Source: Acidimicrobiaceae bacterium
Lineage (GTDB): Bacteria; Actinomycetota; Acidimicrobiia; Acidimicrobiales; MedAcidi-G1
Direction: 5' to 3'
DNA length: 63,525 bases
NCBI GenBank assembly: GCA_002687745.1
Contig: NZBE01000023.1
Span: 29,221 to 92,745 of the forward strand
Part shown: piece after piece, positions 53,410 through 61,837 of the stretch
Layout: each line of letters starts with the position of its first letter
Position numbering within the stretch: position 1 is the stretch's first letter
Translations under genes and position numbers: made by a program
Notes under the pieces: generated by a model
What the model was told of the DNA's origin: nothing
Database searches by the model: none
The model's input: the letters and a program-made list of their open reading frames with translations, nothing else

Positions 53410-53823
53410 TCAGTTGGCGGGTGTGATACCCATTTCGGCCAGCAGCCCCAGGACGCGTGCGCGGATCTCGTCGCGGGCGGCACGCACCATTGGAAGGTCC
53501 CGGCCCGCAGGGTCTGAGACAGGCCAGTCCAGGTAGCGCTTTCCGGGATGGACGGGACAGGCATCGCCGCAGCCCATTGAGACGACGATGTCAACGTCGG
53601 CCAGCATCTCCTCTGTCCACGGGTTCGGCTCGGCACCTGAGATGTCGATGCCGACCTCGCCCATTGCCTCGACGGCCACCGGGTTGACCAACTCGGCAGG
53701 CTCGGATCCGGCAGAGTGGACCCTCACGGACCCACCACCCAGGTGACGCATCCATCCTGCGGCCATCTGCGAGCGTCCTGCGTTGTGGATACACAGGAAG
53801 AGGACTCCGGGCGTGTCGTTCAC
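53410..53823 (-). CDS. arsC: Arsenate reductase, low-molecular-weight phosphatase fold (ArsC, mycothiol/thioredoxin type)
   Basis: 137 residues from the GTG at 53823; the codon before it is also GTG. TAGCGT is 7 nt upstream of this one, the leaderless geometry. It reduces arsenate to arsenite. The P-loop is FLCIHNAGRSQMAAGW (C-x5-R-S), and the second Cys pair lies in VSMGCGDACPVHPGKRYLDWP with DPAGRDL (the general acid Asp) after it. This matches ArsC of the thioredoxin or mycothiol-dependent type. No arsenite efflux pump or ArsR gene is present in the window. Confidence 0.9.
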   Translation of the reverse strand: MNDTPGVLFLCIHNAGRSQMAAGWMRHLGGGSVRVHSAGSEPAELVNPVAVEAMGEVGIDISGAEPNPWTEEMLADVDIVVSMGCGDACPVHPGKRYLDWPVSDPAGRDLPMVRAARDEIRARVLGLLAEMGITPAN

Positions 53824-53865
53824 CACCGGGACGCTAACCGCCGGCCGACCCCGGCCAACCAGATG

Positions 53866-55698
53866 TCAGGCTCTGGCGTTCTTGAGCCTCTTGAGGCTGC
53901 GTGCCCGCTCGCCGGCATCAAGCACGACCTTGCGGAGGCGTATCACCGCCGGGGTCACCTCGACACACTCGTCGTCGGCCACGTACTCGAGCGCCTGTTC
54001 CAGCGACAGCCGGCGCGGCGGTGTGAGCCGAATGGTGTCGTCTGAGGCTGATGCCCGGACGTTGGTGAGCTTCTTCTCGCGGCAGATGTTGACGTCCATG
54101 TCCTCTGCCCTCGGGTTCTCGCCGACGATCATCCCTCCGTAGACCTTCTCGGTCGGTCCCACGAACAGCGTGGTGCGCTCCTGGAGGGAGGTGATGGCAT
54201 ACGCGGTGGTTGCCCCAACCCTGTCGGCGACGATGCTGCCGGTCTGGCGGGTCCGTAGTTCTCCCTTCCAGGGTTCCCAGCCCTCGAACACGTGGTGCAA
54301 CAGGCCGGTTCCACGGGTCTCGGTCAGGAACTCGGTCCGGAACCCGATCAGTGCCCTGGCAGGGACCACGTAGTCGAGGCGCACCCAGCCGGTGCCGTGG
54401 TTGGTCATGTCCTCCATCCGTGCCTTGCGTTCACCGAGCAACTGCGTGATGGCACCCATGTGCTCCTCGGGCACATCAACTGAGAGCCTCTCGGTGGGTT
54501 CGTTGAGCACGCCGTCGACCTCGCGGAGCAGGACGGCCGGCTTGCCCACCGTGAGCTCGAAGCCCTCGCGGCGCATCGTCTCGACGAGGATTGCCAACTG
54601 CAGCTCTCCCCTGCCCTGGACCTCCCAGGTGTCGGACCTCTCGGTGGGAAGCACCCGGATGGAGACGTTGCCGACCAGCTCTGCGTCGAGCCTTGCCTTG
54701 ACCTGGCGTGCGGTCAGCTTGTCGCCGTCGTTGCCGGCAACCGGCGATGTGTTGACCCCGACTGCCATGGAGAGGGTCGGCTCGTCGACGGTAATCTCGT
54801 GCATCGGCCTGGGGTCTTCAGGGTCGGCGAGGGTTTCACCGATGGTGACGCCCTCGATGCCGGACACGTAGACGATCTCGCCTGGGCCAGCCTCTTCGAC
54901 GTCGACCTGGGCCAGCGCCTCGGTGACCGAGATTGTGCCGACCCTGGCCGGCTGGATCGAACCGTCGGTTCGGCACCAGGCCACGGTTGCACCGCGTCGG
55001 AGTATTCCGCTGTCGACCCGGCAGATTGCGATGCGTCCGACATAGGGAGATGCGTCCAGATTGGTGACATGGGCACGCAACGGCTCGTCGGGGTCATAGG
55101 AGGGAGGTGGCACGTGTTCCAGCACGACGTCGAAGAACGGGGCCATGTCGGTTCCGGGAACGGCGGGGTCGTGGGTTGCGATGCCCGAGCGGGCATCGGC
55201 GTAGACGATCGGGAACTCAATCTGTTCGTCGGTCGCATCGAGGTCCATGAACAGTTCGTACACCTCGTCGACAACCTCGCTGAGGCGTGCATCGGGACGG
55301 TCGATCTTGTTCACGACCACGACGATCGTGAGACCGGCATGGAGCGCCTTGCGCAGCACGAACCGGGTCTGGGGCCGCGGACCCTCGGCGGCATCGACCA
55401 GAAGGAGGACCCCGTCGACCATGTTGAGCGCCCGTTCAACCTCCCCTCCGAAGTCGGCGTGACCGGGGGTGTCGACAATGTTGATCTTCACGTCACCGCG
55501 CCTGACGGCCGTGTTCTTGGCGAGGATGGTGATGCCCTTTTCGCGCTCCAGGTCCATGGAGTCCATGACGCGCTCGGCAACCTGCTCGTTTTCCCGAAAG
55601 GCTCCGGACTGGCGCAGGAGGGCGTCGACGAGCGTTGTCTTACCGTGGTCGACGTGTGCGATTACGGCGATGTTGCGGAGGTCTGAGCGAATGGCCAC
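53866..55698 (-). CDS. typA: TypA/BipA ribosome-associated GTPase
   Basis: 610 residues from the GTG at 55698; TAGCGT is exactly 6 nt upstream (leaderless). It is a translational GTPase that binds the 70S ribosome and helps 50S assembly and stress growth. Visible: [22 protein letters not shown] (G1), [13 protein letters not shown] (G2), [18 protein letters not shown] (G3), [12 protein letters not shown] (G4), then EF-G-like domains with [27 protein letters not shown] and [18 protein letters not shown] (in parts), and the BipA-specific C-terminal domain. The length is typical. Confidence 0.96.
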   Translation of the reverse strand: MAIRSDLRNIAVIAHVDHGKTTLVDALLRQSGAFRENEQVAERVMDSMDLEREKGITILAKNTAVRRGDVKINIVDTPGHADFGGEVERALNMVDGVLLLVDAAEGPRPQTRFVLRKALHAGLTIVVVVNKIDRPDARLSEVVDEVYELFMDLDATDEQIEFPIVYADARSGIATHDPAVPGTDMAPFFDVVLEHVPPPSYDPDEPLRAHVTNLDASPYVGRIAICRVDSGILRRGATVAWCRTDGSIQPARVGTISVTEALAQVDVEEAGPGEIVYVSGIEGVTIGETLADPEDPRPMHEITVDEPTLSMAVGVNTSPVAGNDGDKLTARQVKARLDAELVGNVSIRVLPTERSDTWEVQGRGELQLAILVETMRREGFELTVGKPAVLLREVDGVLNEPTERLSVDVPEEHMGAITQLLGERKARMEDMTNHGTGWVRLDYVVPARALIGFRTEFLTETRGTGLLHHVFEGWEPWKGELRTRQTGSIVADRVGATTAYAITSLQERTTLFVGPTEKVYGGMIVGENPRAEDMDVNICREKKLTNVRASASDDTIRLTPPRRLSLEQALEYVADDECVEVTPAVIRLRKVVLDAGERARSLKRLKNARA

Positions 55699-55779
55699 CC
55701 GGGAACGCTACGGCCCTGCGGGCTCCGGCGTGTGGACATGTGACCGATGGCTTTGCCGCCGGCTGCTGGCGGCTGTGTG

Positions 55780-57099
55780 TCAGCTGGACGTTCCGGGGAT
55801 CCAGGCGGTTCCGGCAAGCGGCACGCCAGCCATTGCCGCCGCCTCGACCGTGAGCGCTGCCAGGTCCTCGGGTTCGAGGTTGAGGACATGGGACTTACCG
55901 CATGCGCGGGCCAGTGTCTGGGTCTCGAGGGTGAGCACCTGGAGGTAGTTGGCGAGGCGCCGCCCCCCGATGACGGGGTCGAGGCGTGCGGACAGGTCCG
56001 GATCCTGGGTGGTGATGCCGGCCGGGTCGGTTCCGTCCTGGTAGTCCTCCCAGAAGCCGGCCGCTGAGCCGAGGGCCCTGTACTCGGTGTCGTAGGCCGG
56101 GTCGTTGTCGCCGATGGCTATCAAGGCTGCGGTTCCGATGGACACGACATCGGCGCCCAGTGCCAGTGCCTTCGCCACGTCGGCACCGGACCTGATGCCA
56201 CCTGCAGCAATGAGCTTGACCTCCCTGTGCACCCCCAGCTCACGCAGGGCCCTGACGGCTTCTGGGATTGCGGCGAGCGTCGGGATGCCGACGTGTTCGA
56301 TGAAAACGTCCTGGGTGGCTGCGGTTCCGCCCTGCATGCCGTCGACGACTACGGCGTCGGCGCCTGCCTTCACCGCCAGCGCAGTGTCGTAGTAGGGCCG
56401 GGCCGCTCCGAGCTTGACGTAGACGGGGACCCTCCAGTCGACGATCTCGCGCAGTTCGATGATCTTGATCGCCAGGTCGTCGGGACCGGTCCAGTCGGGA
56501 TGACGACACGCTGAGCGCTGGTCGATGCCCTCTGGAAGGGTCCGCATCTCAGCAACCCGTTCGGTGATCTTCTGGCCGAGCAGCATGCCGCCGCCGCCCG
56601 GCTTGGCTCCCTGGCCGACGACAACCTCGATTGCGTCCGCCCGCCGCAGGTCATCGGGGTTCATGCCGTACCGGGAGGGGAGGTACTGGTAGACCAGCTT
56701 CGTGGAATGGCCGCGTTCCTCCTCGGTCATTCCTCCGTCACCGGTGGTGGTCGAGGTGCCGGCGGCTGACGCACCCCGTCCGAGGGCCTCCTTGGCCTGG
56801 GCCGACAGCGAGCCGAAGCTCATGCCGGCGATGGTGACCGGTATGTCGAGGTGTACCGGGTGCTCGGCCCGACCTTCGCCGATGACGACGTCGGTTCCAC
56901 AGGCCTCGCGGTAACCCTCGAGCGGGTAGCGGGACATCGACGCCCCGAGGAAGACGAGGTCGTCGAGCGTGGGAAGGACCCGCTTGGCGCCCCAGCCGCG
57001 GATGCGGTAGATGCCGGTGTTGGCGGCCCGTCTGATCTCGGCGATGGTGTTGCGGTCGAACGAGTATGACTCCCGCTGATGCCAGGTGTCGGAGGTCAT
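55780..57099 (-). CDS. glxD: FMN-binding glutamate synthase domain (GlxD / N-methylglutamate synthase subunit type)
   Basis: 439 residues. It corresponds to the FMN/Fe-S catalytic barrel of glutamate synthase as a separate protein: [70 protein letters not shown], then [29 protein letters not shown], and [11 protein letters not shown]. The three Cys of the [3Fe-4S] in classic GltB are not obvious; CRHPD and ARACGKSHV are present. It overlaps glxC by 4 nt. The three-part set glxBCD is known from N-methylglutamate synthase (mgsABC) and rhizobial glx genes. Confidence 0.88.
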   Translation of the reverse strand: MTSDTWHQRESYSFDRNTIAEIRRAANTGIYRIRGWGAKRVLPTLDDLVFLGASMSRYPLEGYREACGTDVVIGEGRAEHPVHLDIPVTIAGMSFGSLSAQAKEALGRGASAAGTSTTTGDGGMTEEERGHSTKLVYQYLPSRYGMNPDDLRRADAIEVVVGQGAKPGGGGMLLGQKITERVAEMRTLPEGIDQRSACRHPDWTGPDDLAIKIIELREIVDWRVPVYVKLGAARPYYDTALAVKAGADAVVVDGMQGGTAATQDVFIEHVGIPTLAAIPEAVRALRELGVHREVKLIAAGGIRSGADVAKALALGADVVSIGTAALIAIGDNDPAYDTEYRALGSAAGFWEDYQDGTDPAGITTQDPDLSARLDPVIGGRRLANYLQVLTLETQTLARACGKSHVLNLEPEDLAALTVEAAAMAGVPLAGTAWIPGTSS

Positions 57100-57797
57100 C
57101 TGGTGCCTCCATGGCCCTCTGCAAGCTCGGTGTCTATGTCGTCGACGTGGAAGCTGTACATCTGTCGTGCCGATCCGTAGCGCCTGAAGTCGCCGGGTGA
57201 TGCAGCCATGTCGGCTGCTTCGAGTAGGTGCTCGACCGCTGCGAGGTGTTCGGGCCTCATCTCCTTTTCGACACAGTCAGTTCCGAGGGACTCGACCTCG
57301 CCGCGCACGTACAGCACGGCCTCGTAGATGGAGTCACCCAGGTCGGCGCCGGCGTCGCCCAGCACGACCAGGTTCCCTGCCTGGGCCATGAACGCTCCCA
57401 TGTGGCCGATGCTGCCGCCCACGACTATGTCGACACCCTTCATCGAGATGCCGCACCTGGCTCCGGCGTCTCCCTCGATGACCACCAGGCCGCCGCAACC
57501 GGTGGCTGCGGCCGACATCGAGGCGCTGCCGGTGGTTCGTACGGTTCCAGACATGATGTTCTCGGCGAGGCCCGGACCCGAGTTGCCGTTGACGACAACG
57601 GTTCCCACCTGGTGCATTCCGGCGCAGTAGTAGCCGACGGAGCCGGCCACCTCGACCGTCACATCGGTCGCTATCCCACATGCGACGGCGTGTGCCCCAC
57701 GGGGGTTGAGGACGTCGAACCCCCCGCTCTCTGCATTGTGGAGCACCTGGTTGAGTTGGCGAAGTGGAACCTCGGCGAGGTCGATGGCTGTGCTCAT
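57096..57797 (-). CDS. glxC: GXGXG-domain protein (GlxC / glutamate synthase alpha C-terminal-like subunit)
   Basis: 233 residues from the ATG at 57797, which overlaps the glxB stop as ATGA and has GGAG upstream. It is a right-handed beta-helix with repeated Gly: VEVAGSVGYYCAGMHQVG, VVVNGNSGPGLAENIMSGTV, GLVVIEGDAGARCGISMKGV, VVGGSIGHMGAFMAQAGN, VVLGDAGADLGDSIYEAVL. In full glutamate synthases this domain supports ammonia channelling. As the middle gene of a coupled glxB-glxC-glxD set it is probably an obligate subunit. Confidence 0.88.
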   Translation of the reverse strand: MSTAIDLAEVPLRQLNQVLHNAESGGFDVLNPRGAHAVACGIATDVTVEVAGSVGYYCAGMHQVGTVVVNGNSGPGLAENIMSGTVRTTGSASMSAAATGCGGLVVIEGDAGARCGISMKGVDIVVGGSIGHMGAFMAQAGNLVVLGDAGADLGDSIYEAVLYVRGEVESLGTDCVEKEMRPEHLAAVEHLLEAADMAASPGDFRRYGSARQMYSFHVDDIDTELAEGHGGTR

Positions 57798-58693
57798 GCC
57801 GCCAAGCTCCATGTGTAGACCCGTGCCGGCTCGGGCTCCCAGACCTCGGCATCGGCGACTCCGGGAAGGCGTGCGATTGCCCGGTACTCAGACGACATGG
57901 CAACCCAGTCGCCGGTCTCGGCAACGACGGCCGGCTTGCACGAGATCGGGTCACGCAGGATTGCGAAGCCGTCGACGGTGCCGATGGCGAAGGTGTAGAA
58001 GCCGTCGAGGTCTGTCAGTGCCCGCTTGAGTGCCTGCTCGAGCGAATCGCCGGAACCCAGCCTCCAGGAAACGTAGCCGGCGGCCACCTCGGAGTCGTTG
58101 AGGGTCTGGAAGGACTCACCGCGCTGCTCGAGTTGCAGACGCAGCTGGTTGTGGTTCGACAGCGAGCCGTTGTGTACGAGGCAGGTGTCGGACCCGGTGG
58201 AGAACGGATGTGAGCCGTTTGCGGTGACAGCGGATTCGGTCGCCATTCGGGTGTGTGCCACGGCATGGGTTCCGGTGCGTGAGGCCAGGCCGTACCGGGT
58301 TGCGAGCAGGTCGGGGTCACCGACCGACTTGTAGAGCTCGATCTGTGAGCCGTAGCTGAGCACCTCGATGTCGACCATGTTGTCGATGAGCCACTGCCGG
58401 GCGACACGCCCATCACCGATTGTCTCGAACACGGCGTGGTCGTGGAGGGGGCGTACCGAGACCTCTGATGCCAGGACCGCCTCGAGTGCCTTGGCGGTTG
58501 CGTTCCAGTCGGGCGGGGGTCCGGCGGCCAGCACGGTTATCCGCGTCGTACCGTCGTTGCCACCGCCGAATGTGGCGACCCCGGCGCTGTCACGGCCCCG
58601 GTCGCGGACCTCGTGGATCATGTCGGCCGTCAGGCGGCCCAGTTCTTCGCGATGCGTGGGTGTCTTGAGGAAGAGGCCGACGATGCCACACAT
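57794..58693 (-). CDS. glxB: Class II glutamine amidotransferase (GlxB / N-methylglutamate synthase subunit type)
   Basis: 299 residues; AGGGGGG before the ATG is a strong ribosome binding site. The mature N-terminus is the catalytic Cys of MCGIVGLFLKTP. Family segments: HTRMATESAVTANGSHPFS with the Arg, CLVHNGSLSNHNQLRLQLE, and SDEVAAGYVS-like SEVAAGYVSWRLGS. It releases ammonia or methylamine-transfer intermediates for the FMN subunit. It is first of the glxBCD operon and diverges from the glutamine synthetase gene. Confidence 0.9.
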   Translation of the reverse strand: MCGIVGLFLKTPTHREELGRLTADMIHEVRDRGRDSAGVATFGGGNDGTTRITVLAAGPPPDWNATAKALEAVLASEVSVRPLHDHAVFETIGDGRVARQWLIDNMVDIEVLSYGSQIELYKSVGDPDLLATRYGLASRTGTHAVAHTRMATESAVTANGSHPFSTGSDTCLVHNGSLSNHNQLRLQLEQRGESFQTLNDSEVAAGYVSWRLGSGDSLEQALKRALTDLDGFYTFAIGTVDGFAILRDPISCKPAVVAETGDWVAMSSEYRAIARLPGVADAEVWEPEPARVYTWSLAA

Positions 58694-58733
58694 GCTGACC
58701 CCCCTTTCATTACGGGTCCGGGCGCTGGGTACA

Positions 58734-58778
58734 GTGAAACGGGTTCGGGCGTCTTCTATGCCAGTGAATACCTTTCAC
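58734..58778. promoter_or_regulatory. Two GTGAA-N5-TTC boxes 30 bp apart between glxB and glnT
   Basis: Site 1 (58734-58748) reads GTGAA-ACGGG-TTCGG. Site 2 (58764-58778) is a perfect inverted repeat, GTGAA-TACCT-TTCAC. Their starts are exactly 30 bp apart, close to three helical turns. Site 2 ends one base before the TATAGT of the rightward promoter and site 1 lies upstream of glxB. They look like a paired operator for a shared regulator, with the XRE-cupin protein encoded 1.4 kb away as a candidate. Confidence 0.55.
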
Positions 58779-58779
58779 C

Positions 58780-58785
58780 TATAGT
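58780..58785 (+). promoter_or_regulatory. -10 hexamer TATAGT, promoter of the glutamine synthetase-like gene
   Basis: TATAGT differs by one base from the consensus TATAAT and abuts the perfect GTGAA-N5-TTCAC box. The predicted start near 58792 gives a leader of about 60 nt before the ATG at 58853. Confidence 0.6.
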
Positions 58786-58852
58786 AGTGGCACAATACCG
58801 AGAGGTCGACACCCGGTCGCACCTCACAGCACAGGTTTCCCGGGGGGATCCA

Positions 58853-60211
58853 ATGGGCGCACTCGAGGACATCGGGTCAAGGGTCGAAGCTGACGGCGTC
58901 GAGTTCATCTACGCCATGTACGTGGAGATGCACGGAAAGCCGTGCGCCAAACTCGTGCCGGTGAGCGCCCTCGAGGGCCTCATGGCCGACGGCGCAGGAT
59001 TCGCCGGCTTCGCATCGGGCCCCATGGGACAGGACCCCTCCAGCCCCGACATGATCGCCGTACCTGACCCGGCCACCTACACGCAACTCCCCTGGCAGCC
59101 CAACGTGGCCGCAATGCAGTGCGACCCGACAGTCGAGGGCGAACTCTGGCCCTACGCACCACGCGTGATCCTGGGCCGGGCCCTCGAGTCCCTGGCCGAG
59201 CGCAACCTGGTCCTCAAGACCGGCGTGGAGGCCGAGTACTCCCTCGTGACACGCAACGACGACGGCAGCCTCTCCGTGGCCGACGAGCGCGACGTCGACC
59301 CACTCCCCTGCTACGACGCAAAGGGCCTGACCCGGATGCTGCCCCACCTCACCGAGGTGTCAAGGAACCTCGACGCCATGGGCTGGGGCAACTACGCAAA
59401 CGACCACGAGGATGCCAACGGCCAGTTCGAACAGAACTGGCAGTACGCAGACGCAATGACCACGGCGGACCGCCTGATCCTGTTCCGCCTGATGATCCAC
59501 ACAATGGCCCAGCGCGACGGCCGATATGCCACGTTCATGCCCAAGCCGTTCGCAGACAAGTCCGGCAACGGACTCCACGCGCACCTCAGCCTCTGGACCG
59601 CCGACACCGACGAACCCCTCTTCATCGGAGGCGATGACGACACCAGGGGCCTCGGCCTCAGCCAGCTCGCCTACCAGTTCACCGCCGGGCTCATCGCCCA
59701 CGCACCGTCCCTCGTGGCGGTGGCCTGCCCTATTGTCAACTCCTACAAGCGGATGGGCGTGGGCCCCCCCACCTCGGGAGCCACCTGGGCTCCGGTGTAT
59801 GCGGCATTCGGAGGCAACAACCGCACCCAGATGATCCGGGTACCAGAACCCGACCGCATCGAGGTCCGCCTCGGCGATGGGGCAGCCAACCCGTACCTGA
59901 TGTTCGCTGCAATGCTCGCCTGCGGTCTCGACGGGGTCGACAACGAGATGGACCCGGGCGAGCCCAACACCGACAACCTCTATGAGATGTCGCCAGACGA
60001 GGTGGCTGCCCGCGGAATGGTCGTTCTGCCACCGACGCTGCTCCACGCCGCCGACAACCTTGCCACCAACGACATCCTGGCAGAGGGACTCGGAAGGACC
60101 GCCGACGGCCCCTACCGGGACTACTTCGCGAAGGTCAAGCGCGAAGAGTTCCTGGCCCACCACCACGAGGTGACAGCCGCTGAGATCGACAACTACCTCA
60201 CCCTGTTCTAG
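58853..60211 (+). CDS. glnT: Type III glutamine synthetase-like ligase (GlnT / gamma-glutamylmethylamide synthetase type)
   Basis: 452 residues from the ATG at 58853, preceded by GGGGGGATCC. Glutamine synthetase fold: GVEFIYAMYVEMHGKPCAKL for the N-terminal beta-grasp, VLKTGVEAEYSLVTRNDDG for the metal Glu, ANDHEDANGQFEQNWQYADA for further metal ligands, FMPKPFADKSGNGLHAHLSLW for ATP/glutamate, SYKRMGVGPPTSGATWAPVY, and RIEVRLGDGAANPYLMFAAML. It lacks the adenylylation tyrosine motif of GlnA. Members of this branch make gamma-glutamylmethylamide from methylamine or act as low-affinity glutamine synthetases. Pairing with glxBCD favours the methylamine reading, but the enzymes for later steps are not here. 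Confidence 0.87.
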   Translation: MGALEDIGSRVEADGVEFIYAMYVEMHGKPCAKLVPVSALEGLMADGAGFAGFASGPMGQDPSSPDMIAVPDPATYTQLPWQPNVAAMQCDPTVEGELWPYAPRVILGRALESLAERNLVLKTGVEAEYSLVTRNDDGSLSVADERDVDPLPCYDAKGLTRMLPHLTEVSRNLDAMGWGNYANDHEDANGQFEQNWQYADAMTTADRLILFRLMIHTMAQRDGRYATFMPKPFADKSGNGLHAHLSLWTADTDEPLFIGGDDDTRGLGLSQLAYQFTAGLIAHAPSLVAVACPIVNSYKRMGVGPPTSGATWAPVYAAFGGNNRTQMIRVPEPDRIEVRLGDGAANPYLMFAAMLACGLDGVDNEMDPGEPNTDNLYEMSPDEVAARGMVVLPPTLLHAADNLATNDILAEGLGRTADGPYRDYFAKVKREEFLAHHHEVTAAEIDNYLTLF

Positions 60212-60229
60212 GCCGGGACCCTGAAAGCG

Positions 60230-60847
60230 GTGACCGCTGGCCACAACGCCCACGAGGCACTGACAGCCGACGAGGTTTGCCGGGTCATCGGTGAACGGGT
60301 ACGCGAGCTGCGCCTGGGACTGGGCCTGACAATGGAGACCTTCGCCGGCGACGCCGGCATCTCACTCGGGATGCTCTCCAAGATCGAACACGGCCAGACC
60401 TCGCCGAGCCTTTCCACGCTGACCAGCCTCGCCAACGCAGCCGACGTGCCTTTCACGGCGTTCTTCCGCGGCCTCGACGAGGAGCACGACGCCGTCATCG
60501 TGCCTTCCGGCCGAGGGCTGCAGATTGCCCACGAAGGAGACGGCAGCGGCCGCTCGTACAGCGACCTGGGAGCGCTACGCGGCCCACGCCGCCAGATCGA
60601 ACCCGTGCTGGTGACGATCACCGAGCCCAACGAGGTCTTCCCGCTGTTCCAGCACGCCGGGGTCGAGTTCATCCACGTTCTGGAAGGCACCCTCGAGTAC
60701 GGGTACGGGTCCAAGCGCTACAGGCTGTCGACCGGCGACACCATGCAGCTCCACGGTGAGGTGGCCCACGGCCCCACCGCCCTGATCGACCTGCCGATCC
60801 GGTTCCTGTCACTGAAGGTCCACCCGATGCCCGAGACAACCACATGA
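60230..60847 (+). CDS. XRE-family regulator with C-terminal cupin
   Basis: 205 residues from the GTG at 60230, 18 nt after glnT. The N-terminal helix-turn-helix is VRELRLGLGLTMETFAGDAG and ISLGMLSKIEHGQTSPSLST. A linker leads to the cupin: LVTITEPNEVFPLFQHAGVE, FIHVLEGTLEYGYGSKRYRLSTGDTMQLHGEVAHG in parts, with the metal or ligand pocket residues His and Glu. This fold controls amine and amino-acid metabolism operons. Because it lies in the same operon it probably senses a pathway metabolite and autoregulates. The C-terminal PMPETTT abuts the following fragment. Confidence 0.88.
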   Translation: MTAGHNAHEALTADEVCRVIGERVRELRLGLGLTMETFAGDAGISLGMLSKIEHGQTSPSLSTLTSLANAADVPFTAFFRGLDEEHDAVIVPSGRGLQIAHEGDGSGRSYSDLGALRGPRRQIEPVLVTITEPNEVFPLFQHAGVEFIHVLEGTLEYGYGSKRYRLSTGDTMQLHGEVAHGPTALIDLPIRFLSLKVHPMPETTT

Positions 60848-61173
60848 TCGGCGCCCACAACCTGCCGTCAATGCGCGACGGTGCGGTGCTGATCAACACG
60901 GCGCGGGGAGGCCTCATCGACGAGGACGCCCTCGCCTCCGAGTTGGAGACCGGTCGCCTCTTCGCCTTCCTGGACGTCACTGATCCGGAGCCTCCGGTGC
61001 CCGACAGTCCCCTACGCCGCCTCGACAACGTGGCGCTCACACCCCACATCGCCGGTTGCATCCAGAACTGCACCCGAATGGGCGAGACCGCTGTAGAGGA
61101 CCTTCGGCGGTTCTTCGCAGGCGAATCGGCCATCTACGAAATCACCGAGGACATGCTGGACCGGATCGCATGA
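60844..61173 (+). pseudogene. C-terminal fragment of a D-isomer 2-hydroxyacid dehydrogenase
   Basis: 109 residues starting with ATG overlapping the regulator stop as ATGA. It begins inside the NAD-binding domain at MIGAHNLPSMRDGAVLINTA, continues with RGGLIDEDALASELETG, DVTDPEPPVPDSPLRRLDNV and TPHIAGCIQN with the catalytic His, and ends at residue 109. The whole substrate domain, the cofactor loop (GxGxxG) and the first half of the NAD domain are gone. Full-length members have about 315-330 residues. It is probably the remnant of a gene cut by a deletion. Translation may still occur. Confidence 0.65.
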
Positions 61174-61613
61174 CCCGCTTCATGTTGACCGCCCACGTAC
61201 TTGCCGCCACCGTGTGGGCCGGGGGCCACCTCGTGCTCTCGCTGAGCGTGCTGCCGAAGGCGCTGAGGGCAGGCAACCCCCAGATCGTCCACGATTTCGA
61301 ATCTGCCTACGAACGTGTCGGCCTGCCGGCGCTCCTCATCCAGGTCGTCACGGGCATCTGGCTGGCATGGCGCCTGATCCCAGACGTCGGAGCATGGTTC
61401 TCGTTCGGCTCCCCAATTGCCACCACGATCGGCGTCAAGTTGATCCTGCTGGCGGTCACCCTGATACTCGCGGTTCACGCCAGGCTGAGGCTGATCCCCC
61501 ACCTCGAGGAGGGAGCGCTCAAGCCACTGGCATTCCACATTGTCGCCATCACGGTGGTCGCGGTGCTAATGGTCGTGGCAGGGGTCGGTTTCCGAACCGG
61601 TGGGGTGTTCTAG
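61170..61613 (+). CDS. CopD-like membrane protein
   Basis: 147 residues; its ATG overlaps the preceding stop as ATGA. Four hydrophobic helices: FMLTAHVLAATVWAGGHLVL with a conserved His, GLPALLIQVVTGIWLAWRLI, IATTIGVKLILLAVTLILAV, and AFHIVAITVVAVLMVVAGVG. The pattern of His in the first and last helices is that of the CopD/DUF2269-type family, membrane proteins linked to copper or heme; the function here is unclear. It is the last chromosomal gene before the tRNA remnant. Confidence 0.72.
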   Translation: MTRFMLTAHVLAATVWAGGHLVLSLSVLPKALRAGNPQIVHDFESAYERVGLPALLIQVVTGIWLAWRLIPDVGAWFSFGSPIATTIGVKLILLAVTLILAVHARLRLIPHLEEGALKPLAFHIVAITVVAVLMVVAGVGFRTGGVF

Positions 61614-61640
61614 GCGATCAGGCAAATGCGCTGGTCACCG

Positions 61641-61681
61641 TGGTGGGCCGTGAGGGACTTGAACCCCCGACCCCCTGCGCG
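61641..61681 (-). other. tRNA 3'-end remnant, likely attachment-site core of an integrated element
   Basis: The minus strand has a complete T arm (stem GGGGG/CCCTC, loop TTCAAGT), then acceptor strand ACGGCCC, discriminator A and encoded CCA. The 5' half (an ACGGCCC complement at about 75 nt) is missing, and the sequence further in is unrelated. So it is a tRNA 3' end left by site-specific integration. The integrase gene lies 155 bp away. The tRNA identity cannot be told from this part. Confidence 0.8.
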
Positions 61682-61770
61682 TCATGGAACGCCACATGGT
61701 TTCATAGGGTTCTTCAAGGTGCCAGTAAGACCAGTTAAACAGCTGTTTTGTTGATTTCCTGATTCTCACT

Positions 61771-61837
61771 GGGAGCAATATAAGTATGCCGTTGCTCCCA
61801 GCATTGCTCCCAGCGTTGCGATAGAATCTTGGGAGCA
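61771..61837. repeat. Four TGGGAGCA(A) boxes in front of the integrase gene
   Basis: Four copies in 67 bp: GGGAGCAAT at 61771-61779 (plus), TTGCTCCCA at 61792-61800 and 61804-61812 (minus), and TGGGAGCA at 61830-61837 (plus), the last running into the integrase ATG. They form inverted pairs. They could be arm-type integrase sites or an operator for self-repression. TAGAAT at 61823-61828 is a likely -10 within the array. Confidence 0.75.

Noticed and set aside
54799-55686. Long open frame opposite typA
   Set aside because: It is the usual shadow frame of a GC-rich gene; the protein is rich in Arg/Gly/Val without any known fold, while typA on the other strand has all G-motifs.
61641-61735. A second functional tRNA gene
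   Set aside because: Only the T arm, acceptor 3' strand and CCA are present; no 5' acceptor strand, D arm or anticodon arm can be found at the needed distance.
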